64,000 bases of DNA, taken from IMG/VR virus record IMGVR_UViG_3300033144_003384, positions 19,757-83,756 of that record. One strand, given 5' to 3'. Position numbers and translations under genes: made by a program. The notes beneath the pieces are model-generated. The model ran no database searches, had not been told where the DNA came from, and saw only the letters and a program-made list of their open reading frames with translations. How positions within the stretch are numbered: the first letter of the stretch is position 1; every line of letters starts with the position of its first letter. This DNA is from a virus. Shown here in pieces: positions 28,341 to 36,925 of the stretch.

Positions 28341-28703
28341 TTACTTGCCTGCGAGTTTCCTAACTTGAGTTCCGCCAAGCACAACCATCGCTGATTGAAC
28401 TTTCGGTCGCCCCCCAACCATGCGCGCTTCGATGGTTACACTTTCTTGAGTAATCTCAAGGGCGGATGCGAGACGAGCCCTTACATCGGACGTATAGGAC
28501 ATGAGAGTAGCCTCTTCGTTGATTTCCACGGTGTTGTCCCTGTCATAGGAACATAGGCCACAGCCAATCTTCTTGCCTGGAGCTTTTCTCTTACGCAATT
28601 CCAGATGACCGCACTCCATCCAGTGCTCCCACCAGACATCGGGATAGCCGCCAGTTCTGACGATATCGACGACTCTACGCTTTGGCGCGTGTCTTCGTGT
28701 CAA
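28341..28703 (-). CDS. Hypothetical protein from a TTG start, 120 aa
   Basis: TTG 28703 is chosen because GGAGGAA lies just upstream and the RTGGYPDVWWEHW region needs it. A CGH...C...C set may bind zinc; C-terminal half is a beta-rich DUF-like domain (TLMSYTSDVRARL). Overlaps the upstream gene by 29 nt. Confidence 0.6.
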   Translation of the reverse strand: MTRRHAPKRRVVDIVRTGGYPDVWWEHWMECGHLELRKRKAPGKKIGCGLCSYDRDNTVEINEEATLMSYTSDVRARLASALEITQESVTIEARMVGGRPKVQSAMVVLGGTQVRKLAGK

Positions 28704-29055
28704 GATATTCCTCCGCGCTTTCGATGGCGTCGTAGAGGTTTTGTGACCATGGCGACATCAAGGTTTCCGACCAAGGCGTTCCGATCCAATCCGGGTATTC
28801 GACCGGGTTGCCAGAAAGGATTTGCTTTGTCGTAGGGGGAGGCGCTGCGACAACCATCTCTTGGTAGAGGGCGAGAGCTTTTTTCTGAAGTTCGTGCTGT
28901 TCGTCGACCCATTCGAAATCTCGGTCATGCGGTTCGCCTTCGACCTTCAACATGGCACGCAACCCTGGCGAACCTTGTGGGGGAAGCCAACTTGGGTCGT
29001 CTTGATATGCCAGGAGAGCAATCATTAGTTCATCTGGCAGATGTCGGTCGGTCAT
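28675..29055 (-). CDS. Hypothetical acidic protein, 126 aa
   Basis: Starts MTDRHLPDELMIALLA behind GGAAAGAA. Helical, Pro/Trp-rich in the middle. Family not recognised. Confidence 0.65.
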   Translation of the reverse strand: MTDRHLPDELMIALLAYQDDPSWLPPQGSPGLRAMLKVEGEPHDRDFEWVDEQHELQKKALALYQEMVVAAPPPTTKQILSGNPVEYPDWIGTPWSETLMSPWSQNLYDAIESAEEYLDTKTRAKA

Positions 29056-29059
29056 AGTT

Positions 29060-29205
29060 TCTTTCCGGCTGAGTTCATGCTATTACCATAGCTCGGGTGA
29101 GGCCGCTTCGGAAGGGTTTCCCTTCCTCTTCCCTGTCCAGCCGGGGTGGCCAGAGCGAAGGGTCTGGGGTGTAGCGTTTCCTCCTTTCCGCTGCATCCCA
29201 GGCTC
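29060..29205 (-). other. Intergenic stretch with hairpin
   Basis: Contains GGAAGGG-AAA-CCCTTCC on the minus strand and a GGAAAGGAGG site. One 37-aa frame begins MQRKGGNATPQTLR there, but it is weak; the hairpin may be a partial terminator. Confidence 0.35.
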
Positions 29206-29727
29206 TTACTTATCGGGAGTCTTGGGGCGCTCAATCTGGATGCGCTCAACCTCCCCCTTCGTTTCCACAGGAACCCATGCTTGACTATATTTGTGTTCTT
29301 TCATCTTTTTGCGCTTCAGCAAGTCGCCTTCAGCTAGCACCTGGAATTCGTCCACAGTCATATTGAGGATCATGCGCAGTTCGTCTGTGCTGTACTTTTT
29401 GCTGCGCACTACACGCTTGATGAGTCGGGATAGGTCTTTCGCCACTATCTGTCCTCGTCCGCGGTTGAGCTGTACGTGCTTCAACATGGCATTGATCTCT
29501 GGGCCACACAGCCACACAACAGGTATAGGAAGGATCGACGGTTCGTCTTGCGCTATAAGCCACCGCGCATATCCGTCAATGATGTAGCCGTCCTCATGGG
29601 CCACGATTGGCGCAAGCCATCCGGCTTTTAGCGAGGCCGTCAATACCTTCAAGTCTGGTCGAAGAATATGGGTAGTTCTCCAGGGGGCTGGTTTTAGGTT
29701 CTCTGGCTGCACATATTCAATGTTCAT
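29206..29727 (-). CDS. ParB/Srx-like nuclease-domain protein
   Basis: 173 aa. Opens MNIEYVQPENLKPAPW, a ParB N-terminal pattern (residues that place the arginine/histidine site follow, e.g. IVAHEDGYIIDGYARW). Such domains bind and sometimes cut DNA or modify proteins. AAGGAATCGG before the ATG, which overlaps the upstream stop by ATGA. A second ParB-like protein lies at 32172-32924. Confidence 0.7.
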   Translation of the reverse strand: MNIEYVQPENLKPAPWRTTHILRPDLKVLTASLKAGWLAPIVAHEDGYIIDGYARWLIAQDEPSILPIPVVWLCGPEINAMLKHVQLNRGRGQIVAKDLSRLIKRVVRSKKYSTDELRMILNMTVDEFQVLAEGDLLKRKKMKEHKYSQAWVPVETKGEVERIQIERPKTPDK

Positions 29728-30068
29728 TCCGATTCCTTCAACCATCCGCAGTTCTTGCAATACTCGCCACCTGAGACGAGTTCGTTCGACATGTCAATCC
29801 ATTCGTGTTCTGAGCAATCATCGAGGACGAGGTGACGTTTAGTGGAGTCGATTGCTGCCCACAGTTCGTATGACTTTTTGCACACAAGGTGAGTACACAG
29901 CTCATACACGTCACAGACCATTCCAACGGAATACTGGCCTAGCTCGATCACGTTCAGTAAGGCTGTGATGGACTCGTTATTGGGGTCGATTCCTTCTTTG
30001 TCCCATAGCGGATCGTCGTAGGTTGCCGAAAAGCGAACGGGTTTCTTTTTACTTCTCTTGAAGCCCAT
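29724..30068 (-). CDS. Hypothetical protein with C-terminal CxxC
   Basis: 114 aa starting MGFKRSKKKPVRFSAT. I use 30068 because AAGGAA lies directly upstream; the ATG at 30080 is in frame. C-terminal CKNC with an upstream DCSEH suggests a zinc site; the middle helices carry further Cys residues. Confidence 0.6.
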   Translation of the reverse strand: MGFKRSKKKPVRFSATYDDPLWDKEGIDPNNESITALLNVIELGQYSVGMVCDVYELCTHLVCKKSYELWAAIDSTKRHLVLDDCSEHEWIDMSNELVSGGEYCKNCGWLKESE

Positions 30069-30444
30069 AGGTTCCTTCATAATCTACATAAACGAGATGC
30101 GGGATGCGTTTCGTTGCGAGCAGCTTGATCATGCCTTTTGTGCCGTGGCTTTCTCCGTCCCACAGGACGAACGCGAAGTCGGGCGGGACGTTCACCATTT
30201 CGTTGTTGCGAATATGTCCTGCCTTTTTGCCGTACTTATTCCAGTCGGCTGGCATGTACAAAATCTCATGCTTGTGGGAAAGGGCCCAGTGCTCGCCCGA
30301 AGTGTCTACGCCCCCGGCTGTGCCGGAGATGATTACGTGTTGCGTGTAGAGACGCTGTTCGGAGTCTAACGACCCGAGGGCGTGGTCGATTAGGCGCACT
30401 GGTGCGTATCGGTTTCGGCTGCCTGCGATAAGGAATCTTGCCAT
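30049..30444 (-). CDS. SLOG-domain (YspA-like) protein
   Basis: 131 aa. The Rossmann-like pattern GSRN...VIISGTAGGVDTSGEHWA...LYMPADWNKYGKKAGHIRN...AFVLWDGESHGTKGMI matches the SLOG/YspA (DUF2493) family, thought to bind nucleotide-derived ligands in stress or defense. Leaderless ATG at 30444, 6 nt after TAGGGT. First gene of the operon. Confidence 0.8.
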   Translation of the reverse strand: MARFLIAGSRNRYAPVRLIDHALGSLDSEQRLYTQHVIISGTAGGVDTSGEHWALSHKHEILYMPADWNKYGKKAGHIRNNEMVNVPPDFAFVLWDGESHGTKGMIKLLATKRIPHLVYVDYEGTYGLQEK

Positions 30445-30450
30445 AGCCAA

Positions 30451-30479
30451 ACCCTACCCGATCGTCAAGGAAATGTCAA
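30451..30479 (-). promoter_or_regulatory. Leaderless promoter for 30444
   Basis: TTGACA, 17 bp, TAGGGT; ATG 6 nt later. Spacer begins TTTCCTTGAC, like the promoter at 27628-27656. Confidence 0.75.
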
Positions 30480-30495
30480 CACGTACGGTAGTGTT

Positions 30496-31659
30496 CTATA
30501 CGGTATCGTCGAGGAGGTCCATGTTGTTGGCATCCATGACCTCCTGGTGAGCGACACGCATTGTGTTCGCCCTTGTCTTGGGGCCGACCGGGGTAGGGGA
30601 TGACACGAAAAACTCATTCAGCAACAGTGTTCGAATCAAATGATCCAGTGGGTACGAATACGGGTCTGTGACGTGTTTCTTGCGGTACTTCGACACGAAT
30701 ACCTTCGCCCCTTTCTGTAGGCCAGGGGTCAACATATTCTCTTCAATGCACATCTTCACGCCATCCCATCCGAATGATCCGTACGTTTCGATGAGGGCCT
30801 GGACGTCAAACTCCCCCCACAGTCTGCGCTGTGCGTCGATCTGGGGGAACGCCGTAACGAGCCTGTCGTAGAACTCCGGTTCCGTAACAACAACGTCGTT
30901 GAGCCTGCGCGCAGCGATTGAGTGCAACGGAATTCCGACCCTTGGATTTGCTGTCGTCATATCGGCGTAGTCGTAGAAGGCACAGTAGTCGGCACCGTGT
31001 TCGTCAATGATGAATTTCATGACGTCATCCGACGTCCAGTCGTAGATGATTTTGGCAAACCTGAGCGGTACGGCTTTCGACATCCGATATGGGCGATTGA
31101 TGTAGTTCTCGTGGAGCTTCTGTGTCACGGACCTGTATCGGATCATCGACTCGTTGGCGCGTACCCCCGTGATGAAGGCGGTCATGCCCTCTTTGCCCTG
31201 CATCGTGTAGTAGTCCACGGATTTCGGAACAGGCTTGTTGCGATCAAGCCCAAAGTCGGATGCCATGATGGCCCCCTCTGGGATTGGCCGGACAAGGCGG
31301 CCTTCGGCTTCTCTCTGCGCTGACCACAGCAGAACGTACTCTCGCCTGCCAAGCACCCAAACTTCTTGCCCCATTGGGAGGCAATACCATTCGAGGTCGA
31401 TCCAGCTATAATCACGTACACGTTCAATGAAGTCGATTACGGAAGGCGAAACCATTTCTTCGTCTCGGAAGATGACCTTGACTGGCCCCAGCCCGCGTTC
31501 TTCGTGTATCTCTTTGGCAAGATAGATAACAGCAGTGGAGTCTTTGCCGCCAGAGAATTGGACAGCAACGGTGTCGAATGTGTCGTAGACGTGCCGGATG
31601 CGTTCCCGAGCAGCCTTTAGGACGTTTGTGTGGTCCAGGAATAGCCGTTTCCGAGCCAT
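30496..31659 (-). CDS. PAPS-reductase-family protein (IbrA-like)
   Basis: 387 aa. The PP-loop is SGGKDS (residues 36-41) and the family fold continues with VKVIFRDEE, TGVRANES and the C-terminal helical region. It lacks a sulfate-assimilation context; instead it shares an operon with a ParB-like protein (32172-32924), the arrangement known as IbrA/IbrB in phages and islands. Last gene of the long operon. The start at 31659 overlaps the previous gene. Confidence 0.82.
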   Translation of the reverse strand: MARKRLFLDHTNVLKAARERIRHVYDTFDTVAVQFSGGKDSTAVIYLAKEIHEERGLGPVKVIFRDEEMVSPSVIDFIERVRDYSWIDLEWYCLPMGQEVWVLGRREYVLLWSAQREAEGRLVRPIPEGAIMASDFGLDRNKPVPKSVDYYTMQGKEGMTAFITGVRANESMIRYRSVTQKLHENYINRPYRMSKAVPLRFAKIIYDWTSDDVMKFIIDEHGADYCAFYDYADMTTANPRVGIPLHSIAARRLNDVVVTEPEFYDRLVTAFPQIDAQRRLWGEFDVQALIETYGSFGWDGVKMCIEENMLTPGLQKGAKVFVSKYRKKHVTDPYSYPLDHLIRTLLLNEFFVSSPTPVGPKTRANTMRVAHQEVMDANNMDLLDDTV

Positions 31660-31925
31660 TCTTTACCGTCCTTGACATATACCACGGGTTGTTCGTGGTC
31701 CTTTAGGTCTATGGCAATATCCCTCAAGATGGTTTCCCAGAACTTTTCGTGATCCCCAAAGTCGGGGTCGTCGGGGATATAACTGATCCCGATGCTGCAC
31801 GGTTCTTTAGTCCAACCCAAAATCTTATCATCGTCGTCGACGTAGATTTCGTGAAGGTTGTCGTCGTGCCAGGTGCTGCTTTCGGTTTCCGTGATGTTGC
31901 GAACGATTCCGTAACGCCAACGCAT
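31617..31925 (-). CDS. Hypothetical protein, 102 aa
   Basis: Starts MRWRYGIVRNITETES at a TGATG overlap. Acidic, beta-rich; contains EIYVDDDDKILGW, a motif seen in many phage proteins of unknown role. Confidence 0.65.
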   Translation of the reverse strand: MRWRYGIVRNITETESSTWHDDNLHEIYVDDDDKILGWTKEPCSIGISYIPDDPDFGDHEKFWETILRDIAIDLKDHEQPVVYVKDGKEWLGNGYSWTTQTS

Positions 31926-32194
31926 CAGAGTCCTTCCGGTACGTGCATGATGGACGGGGTGCCCTCTCCTGCCCATAAGCATTCGATGTTATGTCCGTAA
32001 TAGTCCAAGGCTTCCTCGTAGGACTGGCCTTCGTTGATCAAGATAGTAATGATCTTCTCGTAAGAGTATACCACACGAGTTGGCTGCGTATGGGTGTGCG
32101 CAATTCCAAGAATAGCGTCGTCGAGCCCGTCGAAAACGATTAGCTCTTCTTCGGATATGTTTGCGTATTCGTCAATCTGTTCGCGAATTCCCAC
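31925..32194 (-). CDS. Conserved phage protein, 89 aa
   Basis: GTG start behind AAGGAGATATTCG. The LIVFDGLDDAILGIA...RVVYSYEKII...YYGHNIECLW pattern recurs in actinophages, function unknown. Confidence 0.7.
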   Translation of the reverse strand: MGIREQIDEYANISEEELIVFDGLDDAILGIAHTHTQPTRVVYSYEKIITILINEGQSYEEALDYYGHNIECLWAGEGTPSIMHVPEGL

Positions 32195-32924
32195 CGAATA
32201 TCTCCTTTTCCAGATACGCAACAAGTTGCGCTCCTGTTGTGTTGCCCGGATAGTCGTCGCTTCTTGCCTTTAGCCACCGAATAAAGTCGTACCAGCGTGC
32301 CTGGTGGTTTTGGGATTCAAAGACGAGCGTGTATTGTACGAGGTGTCTCTTCGATCCGGACAGTCCAGCGGCAGTAGAGCCAGACGTGACTAGGTCTTTC
32401 TCCATGTCTTTGTCTCCGGTAAAGTGGAGCTGTTCGTCATCTTCGCTGATGAGTTCGGGCGGTTGCCATCCGACGTTCGCTGGCGAAGGCTCCGGGTTGA
32501 GGACTGGCTCCATGGCCGCCATCTCATATTCGTCCCAAGCTAATGCCTCGAATACGTCTCCGTATTCTTCAAAATGCTGTTCTAGCATCTCGTACACAAT
32601 GTTGGTGTCGATGGTTCCGAGTTCTGATGTACGGTTGTCGGCTAAGGCATATGCGGCGGCTTTGCTGTCGTCGAAAGGAACCCTGGTGGCTGCTATGTGC
32701 GTCCAGCCTAGTTTGATTGCACCCTTCAAAGAGGTATTTCCGGCAATGACGGTGAGGCCCCCGTCGGTGTCCTCGACCACCACGACGGGTTTGGTCTGTC
32801 CGAATCTGTCATAGGATGCGGCAACCGCGTCAACGTCACCATGCCTGGGGTTGATCGGCAACAGCTTGATTGTGTTGATTGGCGTGATTAGCGATAGCAG
32901 GTCTTCGTGGATTTTGTGCTTCAT
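32172..32924 (-). CDS. ParB-like nuclease-domain protein (IbrB-like)
   Basis: 250 aa. N-terminal ParB fold: TIKLLPINPRHGDVDAVAAS...KPVVVVEDTDGGLTVIAGNTSLKGA...LADNRTSELG. A C-terminal part of about 110 residues carries an SDYPG/YLEKE region. With 30496-31659 it forms a PAPS-reductase/ParB pair. ATGA overlap start at 32924. Confidence 0.8.
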   Translation of the reverse strand: MKHKIHEDLLSLITPINTIKLLPINPRHGDVDAVAASYDRFGQTKPVVVVEDTDGGLTVIAGNTSLKGAIKLGWTHIAATRVPFDDSKAAAYALADNRTSELGTIDTNIVYEMLEQHFEEYGDVFEALAWDEYEMAAMEPVLNPEPSPANVGWQPPELISEDDEQLHFTGDKDMEKDLVTSGSTAAGLSGSKRHLVQYTLVFESQNHQARWYDFIRWLKARSDDYPGNTTGAQLVAYLEKEIFGGNSRTD

Positions 32925-33049
32925 AGCTTTTTCGTTATGCATGTGCAGCAGCGCCATTCGATAAGCTTTCTACCCGCTGGAGCGTAGTCAAAGACAACTT
33001 CAACCCATTCGCCACAGCTAAAGCACTGAAACTCGCCGTTCTCGTTCAT
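32921..33049 (-). CDS. Small zinc-ribbon protein, 42 aa
   Basis: Starts MNENGEFQCFSCGEWV; CFSC and CCTC form a two-pair zinc site. It fits with ATGA overlaps on both sides. Confidence 0.6.
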   Translation of the reverse strand: MNENGEFQCFSCGEWVEVVFDYAPAGRKLIEWRCCTCITKKL

Positions 33050-33291
33050 ACTGTGCTCGACCAGCCTTCGTCTTCGATGAGGCCCGGACACCAACTACCA
33101 ACATAGTCTTCCTGAAAGTGGCCCAAAGCTTCTGTGTCAGAATGTTCGCAAAGCCAGTACATTTTCTCTGGTTCGCCGAGTGCTATGAGGACAGCTTCTT
33201 TGAAGTCTTCGCCAGCAATTGTCTCACCGTTTTTCCACCGTTCGAAGTCTTTTCCAAACAGATGCCTAGCACCTCTGTTGTAATTGATCAC
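33046..33291 (-). CDS. Hypothetical protein, 81 aa
   Basis: GTG start in a GTGA overlap with 33288. Begins MINYNRGARHLFGKDF; acidic C-terminus. Family not recognised. Confidence 0.6.
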   Translation of the reverse strand: MINYNRGARHLFGKDFERWKNGETIAGEDFKEAVLIALGEPEKMYWLCEHSDTEALGHFQEDYVGSWCPGLIEDEGWSSTV

Positions 33292-33632
33292 GTTTGTGCC
33301 CTTACGTTTGCCGAAAGCGTCCGGAGGGCATCAATGGAAGTCCGGAGACCGTGCATCTTTTCGCGCTTTGCTCGCATAAGAGCATCGGCGACCTTCATGT
33401 CAAACATCTCGTCGGCGTTCTCATAATCGGCCCACGCCTCTTTCTCCTTGACTGACCCTTCCTTCTTTGCCAAAAACGTCATGGCCCACTGTTTCTTGAA
33501 GCGTGCCTGTTTCTTTGCTTCATCTTCTGCCGCAATAGCAAAGTCGTCGGTTTCTTGTTCAAGTAAGGCTACGAGCCTTACAAGTTCTTCTTCGATCTCA
33601 ATTTGGCTAATCGGCCTATGGTTGGTCGTCAT
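33288..33632 (-). CDS. Hypothetical coiled-coil protein, 114 aa
   Basis: Starts MTTNHRPISQIEIEEE; almost all helical (EELVRLVALLEQETDD). Overlaps the RuvC gene by 17 nt. Confidence 0.6.
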   Translation of the reverse strand: MTTNHRPISQIEIEEELVRLVALLEQETDDFAIAAEDEAKKQARFKKQWAMTFLAKKEGSVKEKEAWADYENADEMFDMKVADALMRAKREKMHGLRTSIDALRTLSANVRAQT

Positions 33633-34167
33633 CTTGTCCAGTATTGTCGATTTCGATGCCCCAGTCAACTGCCTCCAACGCAGAGAGGTTCACTTTCGGC
33701 CACGTTCTGTCTGATTGCCCATATGCAACCATTCCCATTTCTTGCAAAATCCATGCGTCACACTGATCGTCGGCACCCTTGCCGCTGAACGTCATGCCCG
33801 TACGTGCAGAGATGGCAGACACAACTTCGGACTTGTTGGCATTGCCCTTTCCGGTTGCGAATTTGGCGCGGTTCGTTGGCGGCACGATAATAACTTGCCA
33901 ATCGTTTTCGTACCAAGACAACTTCATCACCCCGCCAAGTTCTCCGATGGAATGTGCTTGGCTGTGCCTGGCTGCGAAAGAATATCCCTCGACAACGATG
34001 ACGGGGTTTTCATATCTTGCGATAAAGTCGTTCACCTCGCGTCGGATAGCGAATAGGCGGACAGCACCTTTCTGCTTGGGTTGTATGACTTCGAGCTTTC
34101 CGTCAGGTAACGCAAGGCCCGTAGAGGTAAGGGATAGGTCTACCCCGATGATTGTTGGGGGGGTCAT
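33616..34167 (-). CDS. RuvC-like Holliday-junction resolvase
   Basis: 183 aa. RuvC/RNase H-fold signature: GVDLSLTSTG near residue 9, VVEGYSF about 55-62, and the DDQCDAW acidic end. It should resolve branched recombination intermediates. Start MTPPTIIGVDLSL at 34167, ATGA overlap with the HNH gene. Confidence 0.8.
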   Translation of the reverse strand: MTPPTIIGVDLSLTSTGLALPDGKLEVIQPKQKGAVRLFAIRREVNDFIARYENPVIVVEGYSFAARHSQAHSIGELGGVMKLSWYENDWQVIIVPPTNRAKFATGKGNANKSEVVSAISARTGMTFSGKGADDQCDAWILQEMGMVAYGQSDRTWPKVNLSALEAVDWGIEIDNTGQDDDQP

Positions 34168-34553
34168 GTTTCGCCTTTCAGCCACTCGGGAGTAGCTGGC
34201 TCGCCGCTTGTCCATGACAGACGAACGTGGTATGCCTCATCATACATCCAGTCGTGTGCCCAACCGGGGAGGGCGAGCCCGAGGGATTCCGATAGTGCCG
34301 GGTTGTTGCCGATGTTCGTATGGCACTGTCGGCAGATTGACAAAAGGTTGCGCTCTTCGAGAATGGAGCCACCTTGCGACCGTCGCTTTAGTTCGTGGAT
34401 ATCGGATGATGGCCGCCGGTTGTACACCACGGCACCATCGTAGGCGGCAAACACGGGGCAGGCTTCACATGCCGGTCGCTCTCGTAGGAGTCGCTCAACG
34501 AGGGGTCGCCTTTGCCTGTAGATGGTTTCCTGCTTTTTGGATCGGTACCTCAT
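34164..34553 (-). CDS. HNH endonuclease
   Basis: 129 aa starting MRYRSKKQETIYRQRR. CxxC (CEAC), then DIHELKRRSQGGS and LLSICRQCHTNIGN form an HNH core. ATGA overlap at 34553. It may be a packaging-associated or homing HNH; it sits in a recombination operon between a glycosyltransferase and RuvC. Confidence 0.8.
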   Translation of the reverse strand: MRYRSKKQETIYRQRRPLVERLLRERPACEACPVFAAYDGAVVYNRRPSSDIHELKRRSQGGSILEERNLLSICRQCHTNIGNNPALSESLGLALPGWAHDWMYDEAYHVRLSWTSGEPATPEWLKGET

Positions 34554-35629
34554 GCGAGCGAAGCTATCAGTCCGTCCCATTTCGCTGCGCCCCATTTGGC
34601 GTCGAGCGGCTCTAGGGCGACACGTTGGCGGTCTGCCTCTTCTTGTCTGACTGCTGGATCACGAAGTTCTTTGAAGTGCTTAACCCACTGGGCGTTGTTT
34701 TTGGCTGTGCGGCCAATCTTGTATTCTTTCTTCAGTCGCTTGTATTCGCCAGAGTCGGAGGCTACGAACGGGATTCCTGCAGCTGCGTACTCGATACCTT
34801 TGATCCAGCTTTTCGATTCATTGAATGGTGATTTGCGAATCGGGACGACCCCGATGTCGAACCGCATGAGGTCGTCGAGTCGTTCGGGTGGTACGGGGAG
34901 GAGGATGGTGACGTCGTCTTTCCCGAGCCCGACGACGTCGTAAAAGTGTGGGTGATATCCGACGTGGCCTGAATGGTGGTATCTCCACCCTTCGGTGCCG
35001 ATCGTTCGGTATAGGCTTTTCAATATGTCGAGGTCTCCGGATGTGCGGTGTGCTGTTGATCCGATCCATCCGACAGTTGGCCGGTCTTCTTCTTCGTGTA
35101 CATGTGGCGTGAATTTGTCGAGTTCTACATGGTTCTCCATGATGTGAATTTTGTCGGATGCAACGAATTGACTTAGTCTTTTCGCTAAGTAGGGGGTGGA
35201 TGTGATGACGGCGTCCGACACGGCGAGCGTCTTGCGATAGTGGTCGGTGTTTTCGTTTGGGTGGGCTCTTGGGTGTGAGGCGTAGTAGGCGAGATTGCCC
35301 GGTCCGAGGCCCCAATACCAGTCGTCGATGTCGTTAACGATTACGACACCTTTCTTCCTAACTGTTTTGATCTGTTCGGGAATCGAGGCATGCATCCATC
35401 GCTGCATTACGATCATGTCAAGCCCGTAAGTGAGGTCTTCCGAATCGAATTTACGGATGGCGAATTCTTGAACAGCCGGGTCCCAGGCGAGTTCGCCGAG
35501 CACGTAGTTGTGGTTCGTGTATCGGAGGTACTGACCGAGACGGATATGTCCGGCTCCGCCAAGGATTTGCGATCCGTCTAGGCGAACTGCTTCTGTTACG
35601 AAGTCGCCGGTCGCAATCCCGACTTTCAT
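34550..35629 (-). CDS. Glycosyltransferase (GT4/GT1-like)
   Basis: 359 aa starting MKVGIATGDFVTEAVR. Two Rossmann-like halves; HTENVELDKFTP-like and VGWIGSTAHRTSGDLD segments, then the EYAAAGIPFVASDSGEY motif typical of nucleotide-sugar-dependent GT4 enzymes. Its place inside a recombination operon is unexpected; it may act with the sugar genes at 38.9-43.9 kb. Confidence 0.8.
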   Translation of the reverse strand: MKVGIATGDFVTEAVRLDGSQILGGAGHIRLGQYLRYTNHNYVLGELAWDPAVQEFAIRKFDSEDLTYGLDMIVMQRWMHASIPEQIKTVRKKGVVIVNDIDDWYWGLGPGNLAYYASHPRAHPNENTDHYRKTLAVSDAVITSTPYLAKRLSQFVASDKIHIMENHVELDKFTPHVHEEEDRPTVGWIGSTAHRTSGDLDILKSLYRTIGTEGWRYHHSGHVGYHPHFYDVVGLGKDDVTILLPVPPERLDDLMRFDIGVVPIRKSPFNESKSWIKGIEYAAAGIPFVASDSGEYKRLKKEYKIGRTAKNNAQWVKHFKELRDPAVRQEEADRQRVALEPLDAKWGAAKWDGLIASLA

Positions 35630-36132
35630 TCCAAGTCGGCTTCTGTGATTTCGTCGAACACCCACGTACCACCAAGTGATGCCCATAGCGCTTCATCTAT
35701 GACGTTGTAGTCAACGTCGTATTGCTCAATGAGTGCCTTGTGCTTTTCGATGGACTTTTGAAGGAACGCAGTCATGGACATGTCCTGTTCGGATGTTTCT
35801 CCGAGGGCAATGAGGCGGTCTGCTTCGGTGAGGCGTTGCTCTACGTAAAAGCGAAACCGTTCAATTTTCTTCTTGCGTTCACTGAAGTTGTGACGCGCTT
35901 CGAAGAGAAGAGTTTTCCCGGCTTCGCCCATAGCGTTGTATCGCTCTCCGGCGACTTTCTCTTCCTTCTCGATTTCATACACTTGCGAGTCGAGGCTGTT
36001 GAGAAGCCGCTTGGCTTCTTTCCTCCAGCGTCCTCGCACGTCGGGAGAACGGAGGTAATCTTTCTGTTCGTCAGTAGCTCTGTTCTTTACGTCTTCAGCT
36101 ACGAGACGAGCAAATGCGTCGTCGTTTAGCAC
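35626..36132 (-). CDS. Hypothetical helical protein, 168 aa
   Basis: GTG 36132 chosen because AAGGAACTAACA precedes it and the RecB-like stop is just upstream. Long charged helices; perhaps a scaffold or recombination accessory protein. Overlaps the glycosyltransferase by ATGA. Confidence 0.6.
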   Translation of the reverse strand: MLNDDAFARLVAEDVKNRATDEQKDYLRSPDVRGRWRKEAKRLLNSLDSQVYEIEKEEKVAGERYNAMGEAGKTLLFEARHNFSERKKKIERFRFYVEQRLTEADRLIALGETSEQDMSMTAFLQKSIEKHKALIEQYDVDYNVIDEALWASLGGTWVFDEITEADLE

Positions 36133-36145
36133 TGTTAGTTCCTTG

Positions 36146-36925
36146 TTAGTTCCAAGCTGGGCAACGGCTCTTGTAGGCGCACCAGTCACATAGCTTTGAT
36201 GTTATTGCTGGGAAGTCGCCAGTCTGGCATGACTCCGTCAGATTTGCTTGCGTGTCCCGCACGAGTCCGTACATGTATTCGCGCGCATCCTTGGTCGGTT
36301 CATATGTGACGATTTTCTCACCCGAAATGTACCACAGTTCCATCCGGTCCACTTCTTGTCCGGTGTCGGTTTCGGTGAGGTCGGCGTACACCATCAGCGG
36401 GAATTCTTTGTCCCGATCCCATGGTGACCCTCGGTCGTACGCCTTGCCAGTCTTGTAGTCCTGGATGACAAGCTTGCCGTCCTCTTCAACGATACGGTCG
36501 ATGATGCCACGGACTCGGATGCCGGAGATGACCGTTCCGTCTACCCACGTTTCCAGGGCAACTGGTTCGGTCTCGTTCGGGTCTTCCATTTTGAGGTAAC
36601 TCTCTATGAGCCACCATGCTTGCCATCGGAAGTCTCGCTGAGCGTTTTCTCCCTGTACGATGCCGGTGAGTCTGCCCTTCCATTTCTTTTCCCACAAGTC
36701 GCGTGAGATAGTTTTTAGGACGTCTTCGTTCCGGTCGCCTTTATCTATTGTCTTGAACAGAACTTCCAGGATTTCGTGGACGAAGGAGCCTTTCAGGGAT
36801 TCCTGCGTTCCGGGGTCTTTGATCTTGTCGATTTTTGCAAATTTCACTTTCAGCGGGCATTGGTTGTAGGACAAGATCGTGGATGGGGAAAGGATGGGTG
36901 TTGGTACGGGGGTCCAGTCAGTCAT
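36146..36925 (-). CDS. RecB/Cas4-like PD-(D/E)XK nuclease
   Basis: 259 aa. GSFVHE, VRGIIDR and VIQDYKTGK give the PD-(D/E)XK active site; cysteines near the start (CPLK) and end (CDWCAYKSRC) suggest an iron-sulfur or zinc cluster as in Cas4/AddB-type exonucleases. Probably produces ssDNA for the annealing protein. Start at 36925, ATGACTGA overlap with the next gene. Confidence 0.8.
   Translation of the reverse strand: MTDWTPVPTPILSPSTILSYNQCPLKVKFAKIDKIKDPGTQESLKGSFVHEILEVLFKTIDKGDRNEDVLKTISRDLWEKKWKGRLTGIVQGENAQRDFRWQAWWLIESYLKMEDPNETEPVALETWVDGTVISGIRVRGIIDRIVEEDGKLVIQDYKTGKAYDRGSPWDRDKEFPLMVYADLTETDTGQEVDRMELWYISGEKIVTYEPTKDAREYMYGLVRDTQANLTESCQTGDFPAITSKLCDWCAYKSRCPAWN

Noticed and set aside
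29052-29249. Minus-strand 65-aa frame
   Set aside because: Overlaps two real genes and the hairpin region; no Shine-Dalgarno and no coding-like composition.
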